DNA of 64,000 nucleotides from Patiria miniata (GCF_015706575.1 NW_024037069.1:37965315-38029314); one strand, 5' to 3'; shown: positions 1 through 9,808, numbered from the stretch's first letter. Numbers and translations: made by a program. The notes: generated by a model not told the origin, from the sequence alone.

Positions 1-226
1 AAAGCGGCGAAACGGCCACTCTAAGCCACGATGGCCTTGGCTCGTGGCTTTGCCACTCGTACGTGCTTACTTAATCTTTGCTCCAGTCGCTTCGTGTATT
101 TCGCAGCTCCTCCACTCTAAGCCACGGGTCAGAGGAGTTGGATTTTCATTTCGCTCGTACCCCCGCCCTGCAAACAAAGTTTGCTCGCCATACAGAAGGG
201 CAACCTCCATCACCTGAGAAATTGAA
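1..226 (+). other. 5' flank and probable 5' UTR of HNMT-like copy A
   Basis: No TATA box or other clear promoter element is visible. A 15-bp direct repeat (CCACTCTAAGCCACG) occurs at 16-30 and 112-126. Homology to the region upstream of copy B begins immediately after the second repeat, at about 127 (B: about 9511), so this is a boundary of the gene duplication. The 20 bp before the start codon match copy B apart from a short deletion in A. Confidence 0.5.
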
Positions 227-407
227 ATGGCGCTGTCGACACACAAATATCATGAAGCCCACAGTGTGTACAGGAGATTAACCAACAGAGAGAAAACTTT
301 AATCGAATGGTTCCATGGAAATACACAAAGTTTGTTGGACAACGACTTTGCAGTGTCGATGTCACAGGATACGGACGTGAAAGTGCTAAGTGTTGGAGCG
401 GGGGACG
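227..407 (+). CDS. HNMT: HNMT-like copy A, exon 1
   Basis: Sixty codons plus one base, from ATG at 227 to the donor GTGCGT at 408. It encodes the N-terminal helix region (KYHEAHSVYRR, residues 7-17, resembling the KYVESFRRF stretch of HNMT) and most of SAM motif I. One residue differs from copy B: Asp40 here, Ala40 there. Confidence 0.85.
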
Positions 408-3400
408 GTGCGTATAACAGTGTGTATAAAAAAAATTGACCATGGGACCAAGTTTTCGAATTTAGCCGTTGGAACAAAGGTAGCCTAATCCTCCGTGTGG
501 GTATTTGCCTAGCCTACACAAAAATGTGTTTAGAGAGTAAACACAATTCTAAACACTTAATTGCTATCAGTTTGTAAACAATGTTTAGATGCTAAACATT
601 TTTAGCATGAGGTGATAGCAGAAAAGTGTTTGGAAGTGTGTTTCCTCGTTGCTGGAGTTACCCAGCCCTAAATTTTATCATTGGGTTGTCATTTAATGAC
701 AACCCAATGATAAAATTTAGGGCTGGGTAACTCCAGCTAGTTTCCTCGCTAAATACGTTTCTGTTGGCCAGACAAATATCCGCACAGTATACAAATATTG
801 AATGCTTCGAGTGGTGTAGTAAAACTAGCCTCCCGAGGTGATCCATGGACATTCTATTTTCCCGAGGCGAAGCCCAGGGAAAATAGAATGCTCCATGGAT
901 CACCGAGGGAGGCTAGTTTTACTACACCACGAGATAAAGAATTCAATATTTGTTTTATAATACTTCACCCACAGATTCGGCTTGGTTTCAATATTTTGAA
1001 TTATTTAAATCTGAACACAGTTGAAATAAACTTCAATTTCAATACAAAATTGGTGGAAACTGTATTTCTCTCTTCCAAACTACCCCTTCACGAAATGTTT
1101 GAACCAAACTCTGCGGCGCGCTCTCTTTGGAACAATACACTCTACGCGCAACGCGCACACCAGCATGCATTTGCACGCATAATACCGCGCCGTGGATGTT
1201 GCTACGGGTACAGTACTTTTGGCCGTGCACAGACAGATAACAAAAATAGAAAGTATCATGTGACTCGCTCTCGACCAATCAAGACGATGCCGAGTACGCT
1301 GTGTCATTTTGCAATCACTCTATGCCACTCATTTGAAGTACTTGGCACAATTTGCTCACTCGGTATCTGAAACTACAATACTGGTTACTGGTAGAGCTGA
1401 CCCCAACCTCGTCCCCAGGGTGTCGAGCAGTACGCGCCCACCACTACCTGCTCTCTCACCCTGGTATTGGATCATTTGCATGTGCAAGATTTTTGCACAC
1501 GTATGCAAATGAGGAACAGTCTGGTGCCTGGATATGCGTTACACATTAGCGTTTGTTTTTGTATGCGGTGTCTGAGGTAAAAACCGAGAGTCAATTCGTA
1601 GCAGCGCGAGCACGGCGTGAGTTATGAAAACACGATTTTTGAAATCAAACTGTTACGATCTTATCGAGACAACATGCAGTATCATAATTATTTCATATTA
1701 ATATGAGCAAATTGGAAAGGAAATTAGTATTTTCGCGAAAACACGTACTGCACGTTGTGAATAATAGCACCAAGTACACGATAAAAATCCATTACTAGCC
1801 AATTGCGGTATCCAATCAGGATACAGGAAGAAAGTTTCCTATCCAGGGTTTACTATTGGAAACCGTGTTGGAAATAAAGTAAGCACTTGGGACGAGGTTG
1901 GCGCCGTGGATGTTGCTACGGGTATAGTACTTTTGGCCGTGCACAGAAAGATAGCAAAAAAAGAAAGTATCATGTGACTCGCTCTCGACCAATCAAGACG
2001 ATGCCGAGTACGCTGTGCCATTTTGCAATCACTCTATGCCACTCATTTGAAGTACTTGGCACAATTTGCTCACTCGGTATCTGAAACTACAATACCCAAT
2101 GATAAAACTACAGTACTGGTTACTGGTAGAGCTGACCCAACCTTCAAGTCAGGAAGAAATCGTTCGAAAACTTCCCCAAATATGTATTATCGCAATTTCT
2201 AGGAATTGTTATTTCATGAGTAGTTGGACACATATTATCTTTATGCCGAATTTCAGCTTAAAGGGGCAATAGGTCCTGAAATCCCCGAAAATTTTATGTT
2301 TTGGATTGTTTACTTAGCCTATTTCAAACATCTGGTTGAAAGGAAACCAACCTAATGTCTTACCGATCCCCGGCGAGAAAAGATGAAAAAAAACCGGGTG
2401 TTTACATCGGACATGACGGAGTACGAATACGTTCTTCGTGTCGCTGACCTTTACTTCCGGGTCTACCGGAAGGTCAAAGTTAGGTTAACTTGAAATACAG
2501 ACTGAAGCCCCAAATTCAAAACGAACCGAATTTCTTCCAAACGATTTCGTTAAAACCTGGAACGAACTTGAACCCCCGTCTGAAGATGATAAAAAAATCT
2601 GACGTCATCATGACGTCATCAGGTATCAAATTACAAGAAATTTAAGTGCCAAATTTGTGAAAATAGTTTTAGTTATATCTTTAGAATTAAATAGAGTATC
2701 GTACGTGTTCGTTTTGGCGTGAGGTTGTAAATGATGCCTCGGGCAACAATTCTTATTCCTGGGTACAAAACCGCTTGACCTTCACTTCCGGTGTTACCGG
2801 AAGTGCAATAAAAATTGAATATATCCCGAAAGCGGAAGCTCTTTACTATAAGCAAATAAATTATGGAAGTGTTTAGAACGGAATAAGGACATACAAAAAA
2901 AACAGCATTATGATGTCATCATTTAAAAGGGCGCCTTCAAGCGGTACATCAAATAGGGTTTCTTTTTTTTTAATTTAAAACCATCCGTCCAATTTTAACC
3001 AAATTGCCCCTTCTTATTTTTTGTGAACTACATATAACTTTGCAAGGTTTCAAAATTATGACGTCATCAGACCGGAAGTTACTGTAGCGAGAATTTGAAA
3101 ATGATCATTTGTTTGTTTATAAAATTCTATCATATGATCCGTTTTATGACTTTGGTCGTAGCCATATCCGTTACAACGTTGACCTTTTGATCTTTAATGC
3201 GGTGACGTCATCAAACCGGAAGTTAGGTGTATTTAATACATACAATTATATTTTCCATATTTTCATATGTTATTTCAACTTCATAATGAACATGCACATG
3301 TCCTCTCCGAACTAAAATCAGTATTGATGACATCATCAAACCAGAAATAAGAACTGTACGTGTACATAAAATGTATACTGAAATATGACACATTTTATTT

Positions 3401-6400
3401 TAACAAAATCATTGGTTGTACTGGAAAGGTTAAATTTTTGTGATCCTTTGTTGAGTTTGTTCTTACATAAAAAATAACTAAATTGGGCTGTTCATGTCAG
3501 AACAAAGTTTGTTCTGACATGAAATTATTCATAACTAAACTGGGCTGTGTCTAATGAAATATAGTTGTCGGCCCGACAGGGAGGTTTTGTTGGAAATAAA
3601 TAAATAAAATAAATGAATATACTCTCCGTTTGTAACTCAACAAACGCCTTGACCTCTAGTTTGCATTTTTTTTATACACACTGTACACACTATTTCGTAA
3701 AAGGTCAGGGTCCGCGTGTATATAGCATACTTCACAATTTTGGATGCAAAAATTTTATGTAAAAATGTAAACTTCACGTAAAATCCGAATGTAAAGGGAA
3801 TATACATCATTTGCTTTTGCTGTAATTTTCAGAAATGGATGGAATTGGGGGGTTGGAAATATAAAGCAAATATAGTTACACTGACTTTTTGGAGGTTTTG
3901 GGTTCGAAAATGCTATAAAAACCAAGAAAAACGATCATTTTCCTGTAGTCGGGTTCCCTGACTCCATATAAGAAGAAACAGAGCAGTTTACATACATTGG
4001 GGAATTGTAAGGTCAGGGAACCAGTCTAGCTGGCTCGTACCCGTTCATAGGTTTGTAATCGATTGCAAACAAGTGCCATGGTCAATTGGGGCCAGTATTT
4101 GAAAAAAAGCCCGTTTTTTCCAACGCTGATCGGCCGATCAGCGTTGGAAATTGATACAAAAATACCACTTTTCTTGAAAATGACAGTATACCAGGCACCA
4201 TAATTTTACAGGATGCTTTAGACTGTCATTTACCAACATCCTATTAAGGTATTTCGCAAAAACTTGGTAGTTTTATTTTTCGATGTTTGCAAATGTTGTA
4301 TATTCCCTGTAAAGACAGATTTTAAAGTACACATGCCGTCATGTGTACTTTAAAATCTGTTGTTTTTTTAGTCCTAGTATAGCTTAGCCTTGACCAAGGA
4401 GTTGCGGGCTTATCGATTCGCCGATAAAAAAAATAAAAATCGCCGATAACAAAATCCCTAATCAACTTGGCAAGGCATAATTGCGTGCACATATCGATGC
4501 CCGTACGCTGCTAGTGAGAAAGTAACTTGTACCATACAGCAAGGCTATGCTTGTACATGTACATGTACGTACGCACGTACATCACACACGTACTCGTACA
4601 ACAGCCATGCACACACAGTACATGTACATGTACATGTACAAGTACATGTACATGCATGAGCTAGTCCGCGTCGTTCGACAGGCCACGCGGCGCGTATATC
4701 CCCCACACGTACGTACGTACACCCACACGCAGAACATAGTAGGCCTACATTTACTGCCTTATTACACCATGCGTACAGTCCGTACTCACGTGTGTGTGCT
4801 TGCTGGTTGTGTTAGTACCGAACCGTTCGTACGGACAAGGGTCGGTGGTACACGCACGGACAAGGGTCGGTGGTACACGCACGTAACCGCGTTGATTGTG
4901 GGTGCTAGGGCCCAATTATCTCCCTTCGACAAAAAGCCGAGAGACCGCATTGAACAAGGCTAAGTATAGCTCTACTGAGAGGAGCGCTGGAGCTTCGGTA
5001 CCCTCCGTACTATAGCGCTCCACCGATACTTTGATGACTGCGGCACGGTATGCATTTTGTGCATACCCTCGCGAGAACAAAAGGCCCCCAAAAAACTGGT
5101 AATAAGAGAATACAAATAAGAATGACAGTTGCCCTGGATAGATCTGCACATTCATGACATTCCATAAGACCCCTTAAATTGTTCCAAACAGAGCTAGTCC
5201 TAGTATTATGTGCACTGATGTGGTAGACGTCTTACTAAGCCGGATTGGTCCGAAGTCCCATTGGTCCGACCATGGAGCAAGGAAAACGGTCCGACGTTCC
5301 ATTGGTCCGACGCCCCTAAGGATTAGTACGGGTTAGGGTCCGACGCCCCATAGGATTAGTACGTTATACTGCTTAACATATTCCAACGAATTCTTCTACC
5401 TTATTGCAGGTCATGTGGAAAGACCGATCTTTTCCTGTCTCAGAGATAGCTTGGGATATTCCAAGATGAATGCTACCATTGTGGAGCCAGAGGCAAGCAG
5501 CATACAGCGCTTCCAGGATCTAGTTGCTAAAGAGCCTCTGCAGGGTGTGAATTTTGACTGGAGATGTCAGACTTTCCAGAAATACGACAAATCCGAAGAG
5601 GCGATGGGCGACAAGTTTCACATCATAGCTTGCATGGGCTCTCTGTACTACTTGGGAGACTTGAACGAGGTTTTGAAAAACATGTACAGCAGGCTTGAAG
5701 ATGGCGGCATTCTACTACTTGGGGTGGCACAAGGTTGGCCTAAAATAATAATTTACTCGCATAAGTTCACATACGGTGCAAGCACGTGTGCACGAGCGCC
5801 CACCTGTACCTTCGGTTCATCCGGTTCGTTTGTAAAAACGTCATACACGCGCGCGCACCACTGTTTACTCCCGCCCATCGGATAAACGCTCGAGGTGCGT
5901 TAACTTCCGGTGTAGCGTGAATATCCGACTCCATGAAATGTGGACTCATTGGTAGTACTGCGCACGCGTGAGTACGATACTATGCTATTTTTAGGATCGT
6001 TTCGGGAGAGTGCCCTGTCACGTGCGAGGGATCAACCAATAACAGGGAAATAGGGGTCCGATTTTCATAGGAGTCGGATTTTCATGTGACACCGTCTGAA
6101 GTACGTACGCATGGTTGGATTGAGATGACGTCATACTAACGAACCAGATAGATAGAGATGTGTTCGTGTGACACAAGCTGCTTCGTGTGTTTCCACAAAT
6201 TCTTGTTTCTTGGAAGGGCAAAATTATTCGTCGTTACGTCAATATCGTATATATACTACTAGCTAGCACAAGAAGCTACAGCTGAATAGGACCTTTAGTT
6301 CTGTAGACAGGCTTCACTGAGAAAACCTATGGCCTTTTGTGGAAAAGAGTAACGGGTTGTTTGAAACACAGCACGTGATACAGCAAAAATAAGTACAAAT

Positions 6401-7479
6401 TGAGATATTGATTCAATAATAAAAAATAAATAAAAATACACACATACAAATCTTTCCTGAGGGCGCGTTTTTAGAAGAATTAATTTTTGTGTGTAGGAAA
6501 ACTTCTTGAGTGCGCTTTAAAAACTACAAGATATTTTTCGAGAAGGAAATAACTTTTTGAGGCCGAATTGGTGCACTCAAGTAAAAAACAATTACTGCCT
6601 CCGATTAATAGGCCTACATGCCTTAAACGTGCCTTACCGAACATTCGTCCGACAGAAGTCTGACATTTCGGACTTACGAGGCATAATACACTTTATTTAT
6701 TCTGCCTCATAGGTCCGACGCCTCATAGGTCCGCCGCCCCATAGGTCCGACGCCTCATAGTCCGACGTCGGATAAAACGAGGCGTGGACCTAGTACGAGG
6801 CGTCGGAGCTATGGACCGTAACCTGAACAGGTTCATTGTCCGACAAGGCAAGAACGAGATTTTAGTGTACCTCCGACGCAGCTAATATAACAAGAACTGA
6901 GCCAGGACTGAGCATGCTTGGGCGCGGCGCGTGCCTTTTGACGCTGAAGTTTTCTTCTGTTCTCTTAGTAGTTTTCATCATTGAGGGGGCACTCCGATGT
7001 CTCAACATTTTGGTGAAATTAATGTTGCTTTTTGATTTAATTCAGGTGGAATTGGTTTTGGAAAGCTAGTGCAGTATCTTCAAACAAAACTGGACAACAG
7101 CGCCTGCACAGAACGCTACTCCTCCTGGGAAGTCCAAGACGCATGCAAGAACCTCAACATGGCCGTCTCACAGACGTACATCATCGAGGCGTACCTAGAT
7201 ATCTCGATGTGTCTAGACAAACCCCCTGACCAGCTCTCACAAGACGCGCTAGCTATGCTTGATTATATCACGTATAGAGAGGATTTCGTTCGGCGAGCAC
7301 CGCCAGATTTGCGGGGCGAGGTGCTGAGGTTCTTAGGCAGCGAGTGCACGGAGAGGGGTCCGGCTGGGGAGTTCTTACTCGAAGAGAGCACCGCCTTACT
7401 TGTCATACGTCGCGAGGGATACATTTTGCACTGTTTTGTTTTTAAAGTTTTTTTGGAAGGGGTAGCTTCTCTGGTGTAA
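227..7479 (+). CDS. HNMT: Histamine N-methyltransferase-like methyltransferase, copy A (3 exons)
   Basis: Predicted cytosolic SAM-dependent small-molecule N-methyltransferase. Exons 227-407, 5410-5733 and 7046-7479 join in phase 1 at both junctions, with GT donors and AG acceptors, to give 312 residues. SAM motif I is VLSVGAGDG (residues 53-61, split by intron 1). The acidic motif II is VEPEAS (85-90), equivalent to VEPSAE of human HNMT. An LYYL segment (139-142) and a C-terminal APPDLR block (253-258) also match HNMT (292 aa). The ATG at 227 is chosen because copy B and the HNMT length support it. The stop used in copy B reads TAC here, so the protein runs 19 residues longer. By-eye alignment puts Gly137 at HNMT Gln143 and Glu282 at Asn283, both histamine-contact residues, so the substrate may not be histamine. 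Family confidence is high; substrate is unknown. Confidence 0.88.
651..737. repeat. Perfect hairpin, 43-bp arms with 1-nt loop
   Basis: Bases 651-693 are the exact reverse complement of 695-737, separated by a single T. The stretch is absent from copy B. A perfect arm implies recent formation or hairpin-mediated turnover, as in a foldback MITE. The TTATCATTGGG core recurs in part near 2095-2110. Confidence 0.85.
811..930. repeat. Near-perfect foldback element, about 50-bp arms
   Basis: The arm starting GTGGTGTAGTAAAACTAGCC at 811 returns as its reverse complement ending at 930. The loop includes GAGGCGAAGCCC and one arm has a one-base indel. Weaker pairing (ATTGAAT with ATTCAAT) extends outward to about 790-953. 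It is probably a foldback MITE and occurs only in copy A. Confidence 0.8.
1188..1403. repeat. Direct repeat, left copy
   Basis: About 216 bp, from CGCCGTGGATGTTGC to GTAGAGCTGACCC. It is repeated at 1901-2140 on the other side of a 497-bp MITE, with a 20-bp insertion in the right copy. Copy B has this block only once (about 12969-13190), so the duplication is specific to A. Confidence 0.8.
1404..1900. mobile_element. MITE with CAACCTCGTCCCC termini (497 bp)
   Basis: Terminal inverted repeats CAACCTCGTCCCCAGGG and its complement ending GGGACGAGGTTG. Shorter members of the same family lie at 7892-8041 and 17968-18050. No coding capacity. It sits exactly between the two direct repeats at 1188-1403 and 1901-2140. 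The superfamily is not certain; copy B's member has an imperfect 9-bp target duplication. Confidence 0.7.
1901..2140. repeat. Direct repeat, right copy
   Basis: Second copy of the 1188-1403 block, starting directly at the MITE end and carrying an extra segment near 2095-2115. Downstream of it the homology with copy B intron 1 continues without break. Confidence 0.75.
2590..3345. repeat. Degenerate block of CRE/ETS-like motif pairs
   Basis: The pattern TGACGTCATCA followed by ACCGGAAGT recurs at about 3058-3076 and 3203-3221. A weaker version is near 3328-3350, and a doubled GACGTCATCATGACGTCATC is at 2600-2619. Paired TTCCGG...CCGGAA palindromes occur near 2450-2475 and 2785-2808. The block is also in copy B (about 13640-14395), where the palindrome at 2785-2808 is missing. 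It could be part of an old transposon or a regulatory module; no known family is recognised. Confidence 0.5.
3796..4307. mobile_element. MITE with GGGAATATACA termini, copy 1 (512 bp)
   Basis: Termini GGGAATATACA and TGTATATTCCC, flanked by a perfect 6-bp target duplication TGTAAA (3790-3795, 4308-4313). The empty site TGTAAA is present in copy B at 14847-14852, so this element inserted after the gene duplication. A central palindrome, AACGCTGATCGGCCGATCAG, lies near 4122-4146. A second family member is at 44890-45405. Confidence 0.85.
4318..4361. repeat. Short perfect hairpin
   Basis: ACAGATTTTAAAGTACACATG and its reverse complement, separated by a few bases. It is conserved in copy B near 14853-14898, so it predates the duplication. 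Confidence 0.7.
4385..4962. mobile_element. Mutator-type MITE, copy 1 (578 bp)
   Basis: Inverted termini TAGCCTTGACCAAGG and its partner ending CAAGGCTA, flanked by a perfect 9-bp duplication AGTATAGCT (4376-4384, 4963-4971). Copy B retains the empty site at 14915-14923, so insertion followed the gene duplication. Nine-bp duplications are typical of Mutator-like elements. The interior holds an ACATGTAC-rich simple repeat (about 4550-4730) and no transposase. Confidence 0.85.
4550..4730. repeat. ACATGTAC / ACGTACGC simple repeat
   Basis: Degenerate tandem run of alternating ACATGT and ACGTAC units inside the Mutator-type MITE. The open frame across it follows from the repeat and is not a gene. 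Confidence 0.75.
5410..5733 (+). CDS. HNMT: HNMT-like copy A, exon 2
   Basis: 324 nt between acceptor TTGCAG and donor GTTGGC, encoding residues 61-169. It completes motif I and carries VEPEAS (85-90), the YYL segment (140-142) and the strand ILLLGVAQ (161-168). Gln105 and Met152 differ from copy B (His, Leu). The first codon is completed by exon 1 (GGT, Gly61). Confidence 0.88.
5734..7045 (+). other. Intron 2 of HNMT-like copy A
   Basis: A 1.3-kb intron nearly identical to copy B's except for the minisatellite at about 6705-6767. It begins GTTGGC and ends ATTCAG. No coding exon is seen. Confidence 0.75.
6705..6767. repeat. 16-bp GGTCCGACGCCTCATA minisatellite, about 4 units
   Basis: Short, imperfect array of the unit that is expanded to about 14 copies at the same place in copy B (16621-16833). 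Related GGTCCGACGCCCC phrases lie near 5310-5350, just upstream of exon 2. Confidence 0.85.
7046..7479 (+). CDS. HNMT: HNMT-like copy A, exon 3 with C-terminal extension
   Basis: Starts after ATTCAG, completing Gly169, and encodes residues 170-312. It holds YLDIS (218-222), APPDLR (253-258) and the final strand ALLVIRREG (285-293). Copy B stops after this glycine with TAA; here the codon is TAC and the frame continues for YILHCFVFKVFLEGVASLV to TAA at 7477-7479. The extension is translated former 3' UTR and is hydrophobic. Confidence 0.82.
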
Positions 7480-7882
7480 AGGAATCTGATTTTGTGTTTA
7501 TCCTAAAACGTACCTACCGAATTATCAAAAAGTTTTTAGAGGAATTTAGAAAATTTAGAGGAATGTTAATGAAAATTGTCCAAATTGAAAATAACTGCAA
7601 CGGCGCCCTCATACGTCAGGAGCCAATGTATTTTAACATTGTGATGATTATAAATTTTGCACTGTTTTGTTTTTAAAGTTTTTTTTGGAAGGGGTAGCTT
7701 CTCTGGTGTAAAGGAATCTGATTTCGTGTTTATCCTAAACGTACCTACCGAATTATCAAAAAGTTTTTAGAGGAATTTAGAAAATTTAGAGGAATGTTAA
7801 TGAAAATTGTTCAAATTGAAAATAACTGCAACGGCGCCCTCATACGTCAGGAGCCAATGTATTTTAACATTGTGATGATAAT
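7421..7882. repeat. 231-bp tandem duplication, two units
   Basis: The block starting ATTTTGCACTG (about 7423) recurs 231 bp later (about 7654) with only a few differences. The same two units with the same spacing are in copy B (about 17500-17945), so this duplication predates the gene duplication. Three of the four unit starts read TAAATTTTGC, the exception being the first unit of copy A, which shows that TAA is the ancestral stop. Confidence 0.88.
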
Positions 7883-8304
7883 GTTTAATACCAACCTCGT
7901 CCCCAGGGTGTCGAGCAGTACGCGCCCACCACGACCTGCTCTCTCTCTCTCTCTCTCACAACCTCGTCCCCAGGGTGTTGAGCAGTACGCGCCCACCACT
8001 ACCTGCTAGGTTGGAAAAAGTAAGCACTGGGGACGAGGTTGGTTTTCAACAACAACATGAACTGTGTAGTGACATTTCTTAGTGTTAAGTCATATGCTAG
8101 AATATCAGAATCTAATTGGCCAGCACTGTTAGTGGGCGTGGCTTAAGTCATCTACTGAGCAATACTGCATTTTGATTGGTTAATGCATCTCTGTACTTTA
8201 GCAATGATATATAGGGATCATGTTGGCCTATATACATGTACATATACATTGTAACTATCTGCAAGAACAGACAATATCAATGTACTTCTCTAACCGCAAA
8301 TAAA
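7480..8304 (+). other. 3' UTR of HNMT-like copy A with poly(A) signal
   Basis: AATAAA at 8299-8304 is matched at the same place in copy B. The stretch contains the second unit of a 231-bp tandem repeat and the CAACCTCG MITE at 7892-8041. The exact cleavage site is not determined. Confidence 0.5.
7892..8041. mobile_element. CAACCTCG-type short MITE, compound copy
   Basis: Starts CAACCTCGTCCCCAGGG and ends GACGAGGTTG. Compared with the 83-bp version in copy B it has an extra partial 5' end and a short CT microsatellite (about 7938-7959), so one end is duplicated within the element. Confidence 0.75.
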
Positions 8305-8524
8305 AACAAACCACGAACATCAGTCGTTATCAGACTCAATTTTTTTTATTCAATGCATTTGATGCCTCATTCCATGGTGTACACGGGGTCTACCCGATGT
8401 TCCCCAATACTTTATTCCAGTTTAGAGATGTTTTTTTCTCGTTGAAAAGCGTAATAATGCAGGAAATTCTGTAAAACTTTATATCTGTGTTGTAAATTTA
8501 CAATTCCCGTCACTTGCTCAGGCT
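8305..8524. other. Downstream flank of copy A
   Basis: Homology with the sequence downstream of copy B continues to about 8405 (B: about 18408) and then stops. Nothing else recognised. Confidence 0.6.
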
Positions 8525-8951
8525 TAGCCTTGTTCAAGGCGCTAGTTGTTGGCCGTAACGCGGTAAACGATATGCACACGGCACCAATGCACAAAAACTA
8601 TGGTTCCTGTCACGTCCGCAAAAGGCGAATAGCTGCAAATAATTTGATGACGTCCGGATTTACCAAGGTGTGATTGGACACTCCACATATTAGCCCCGCC
8701 TACACTTATCTGTATTCGCATATACGAGGTCGTGCGCTAGAAATCCAGCGCAAAATATAGAAAAACATAAGCTTTTGCCGACGATTGAACCAAGGCGCCA
8801 GATTGGGTCCAACTGATTTGCATAGAAATGGTGGCCGCGTGAGGTCGCTGTTCGCGCTGTATTTTTAATGCACCGCATGCATAGCGCGCGAGGACATCGT
8901 TTACCGCGCTACGGCCGGGATGAATAACAACTAGCGCCTTGACCAAGGCTA
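8525..8951. mobile_element. Mutator-type MITE, copy 2 (427 bp)
   Basis: Inverted termini TAGCCTTGTTCAAGGCGCTA and TAGCGCCTTGACCAAGGCTA, extending imperfectly to about 55 bp, with a perfect 9-bp duplication GCTCAGGCT (8516-8524, 8952-8960). Same terminal sequence and target-site length as the element at 4385-4962. Reading frames inside are not conserved coding sequence. Confidence 0.88.
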
Positions 8952-8960
8952 GCTCAGGCT

Positions 8961-9627
8961 CCCTTTCGAATCACGAACGGTCGGATTGCATCATGCGACG
9001 CTCAAAAGAAATCACATCCGGTATGGAATGTGCTCATTTCTATGGGAAGTTTTCGGTGCGCACATTGTCTAACTGCGGTCTTGAACAGCTGCAGCCAGAT
9101 CGGATTTATACATAGGTCATAGGCCATTTCCTTCACAAGATTCTGTGAAGCTCATCAGAGTATGTCTAGGCGCTCTGAGCAAACTTTCGTTAATATGCGG
9201 AAAGTGTGTCGGTTAAACTGACTCCCTCGCATTGCATCACAAAATATAGATTTTCCTCTTTCACATGAATATAATTTCTTCATGATTAAAGGCGAATAAT
9301 TATGGGCACTTTTCCATTGAAAAATGCTCAACTCAGTGAAAATTTCGCGTTTCCTATGGAGGTCACGGCACATTAATTTTCCCCGATTTTTGAGGGTGCG
9401 GGTTTACTTCTTCGAACGGCATACGTGTGAACCGTACCGGGTCGCATACAATGCAGGGCTTTGATTTTCTGCACATAATGGGTGACAAAGTTCTCCATAT
9501 GTAGGGGAAAGGGACAGAGGAGTTGGATTTTCATTTCGCTCGTACCCGTACCCCCGCCCCGCAAACAAAGTTTGCTCGCCATACAGAAGGGCAACCTCCG
9601 TCACCTTATGACATCTGAGAAATTGAA
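8961..9627. other. Spacer and 5' flank of HNMT-like copy B
   Basis: Unique sequence up to about 9510, then about 115 bp homologous to the 5' flank of copy A. No recognised promoter motif. The presumed promoters of the two copies are unrelated beyond this short stretch, so their expression may differ. Confidence 0.5.
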
Positions 9628-9808
9628 ATGGCGCTGTCGACACACAAATATCATGAAGCCCACAGTGTGTACAGGAGATTGACCAACAGAGAGAAAACTT
9701 TAATCGAATGGTTCCATGGAAATACACAAAGTTTGTTGGACAACGCCTTTGCAGTGTCGATGTCACAGGATACAGACGTAAAAGTGCTAAGTGTTGGAGC
9801 GGGGGACG
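9628..9808 (+). CDS. HNMT: HNMT-like copy B, exon 1
   Basis: ATG at 9628, donor GTGCGT at 9809, 181 nt as in copy A. Encodes residues 1-60 and the first base of codon 61. Confidence 0.85.

Larger units (their letters stand above)
408..5409 (+). other. Intron 1 of HNMT-like copy A
   Basis: A 5.0-kb intron (GTGCGT...TTGCAG) made largely of repeats. In order: two hairpin elements (651-737, 811-930), a 220-bp duplicated block on either side of a MITE, a block rich in CRE/ETS-like motifs, a 512-bp MITE, a 578-bp MULE-like MITE, and short GGTCCGA repeats near 5250-5360. From about 1190 onward it aligns with intron 1 of copy B except for elements present in one copy only. No host coding exon is visible inside. 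Confidence 0.75.

Noticed and set aside
798-1370. 190-codon open frame on the + strand
   Set aside because: It crosses a foldback element and intronic repeat DNA, shows no domain, and is not preserved in copy B.
4547-4963. 138-codon open frame on the + strand
   Set aside because: It runs through an ACATGTAC/ACGTAC simple repeat inside a MITE; the His/Thr/Val-rich translation is a repeat artefact.
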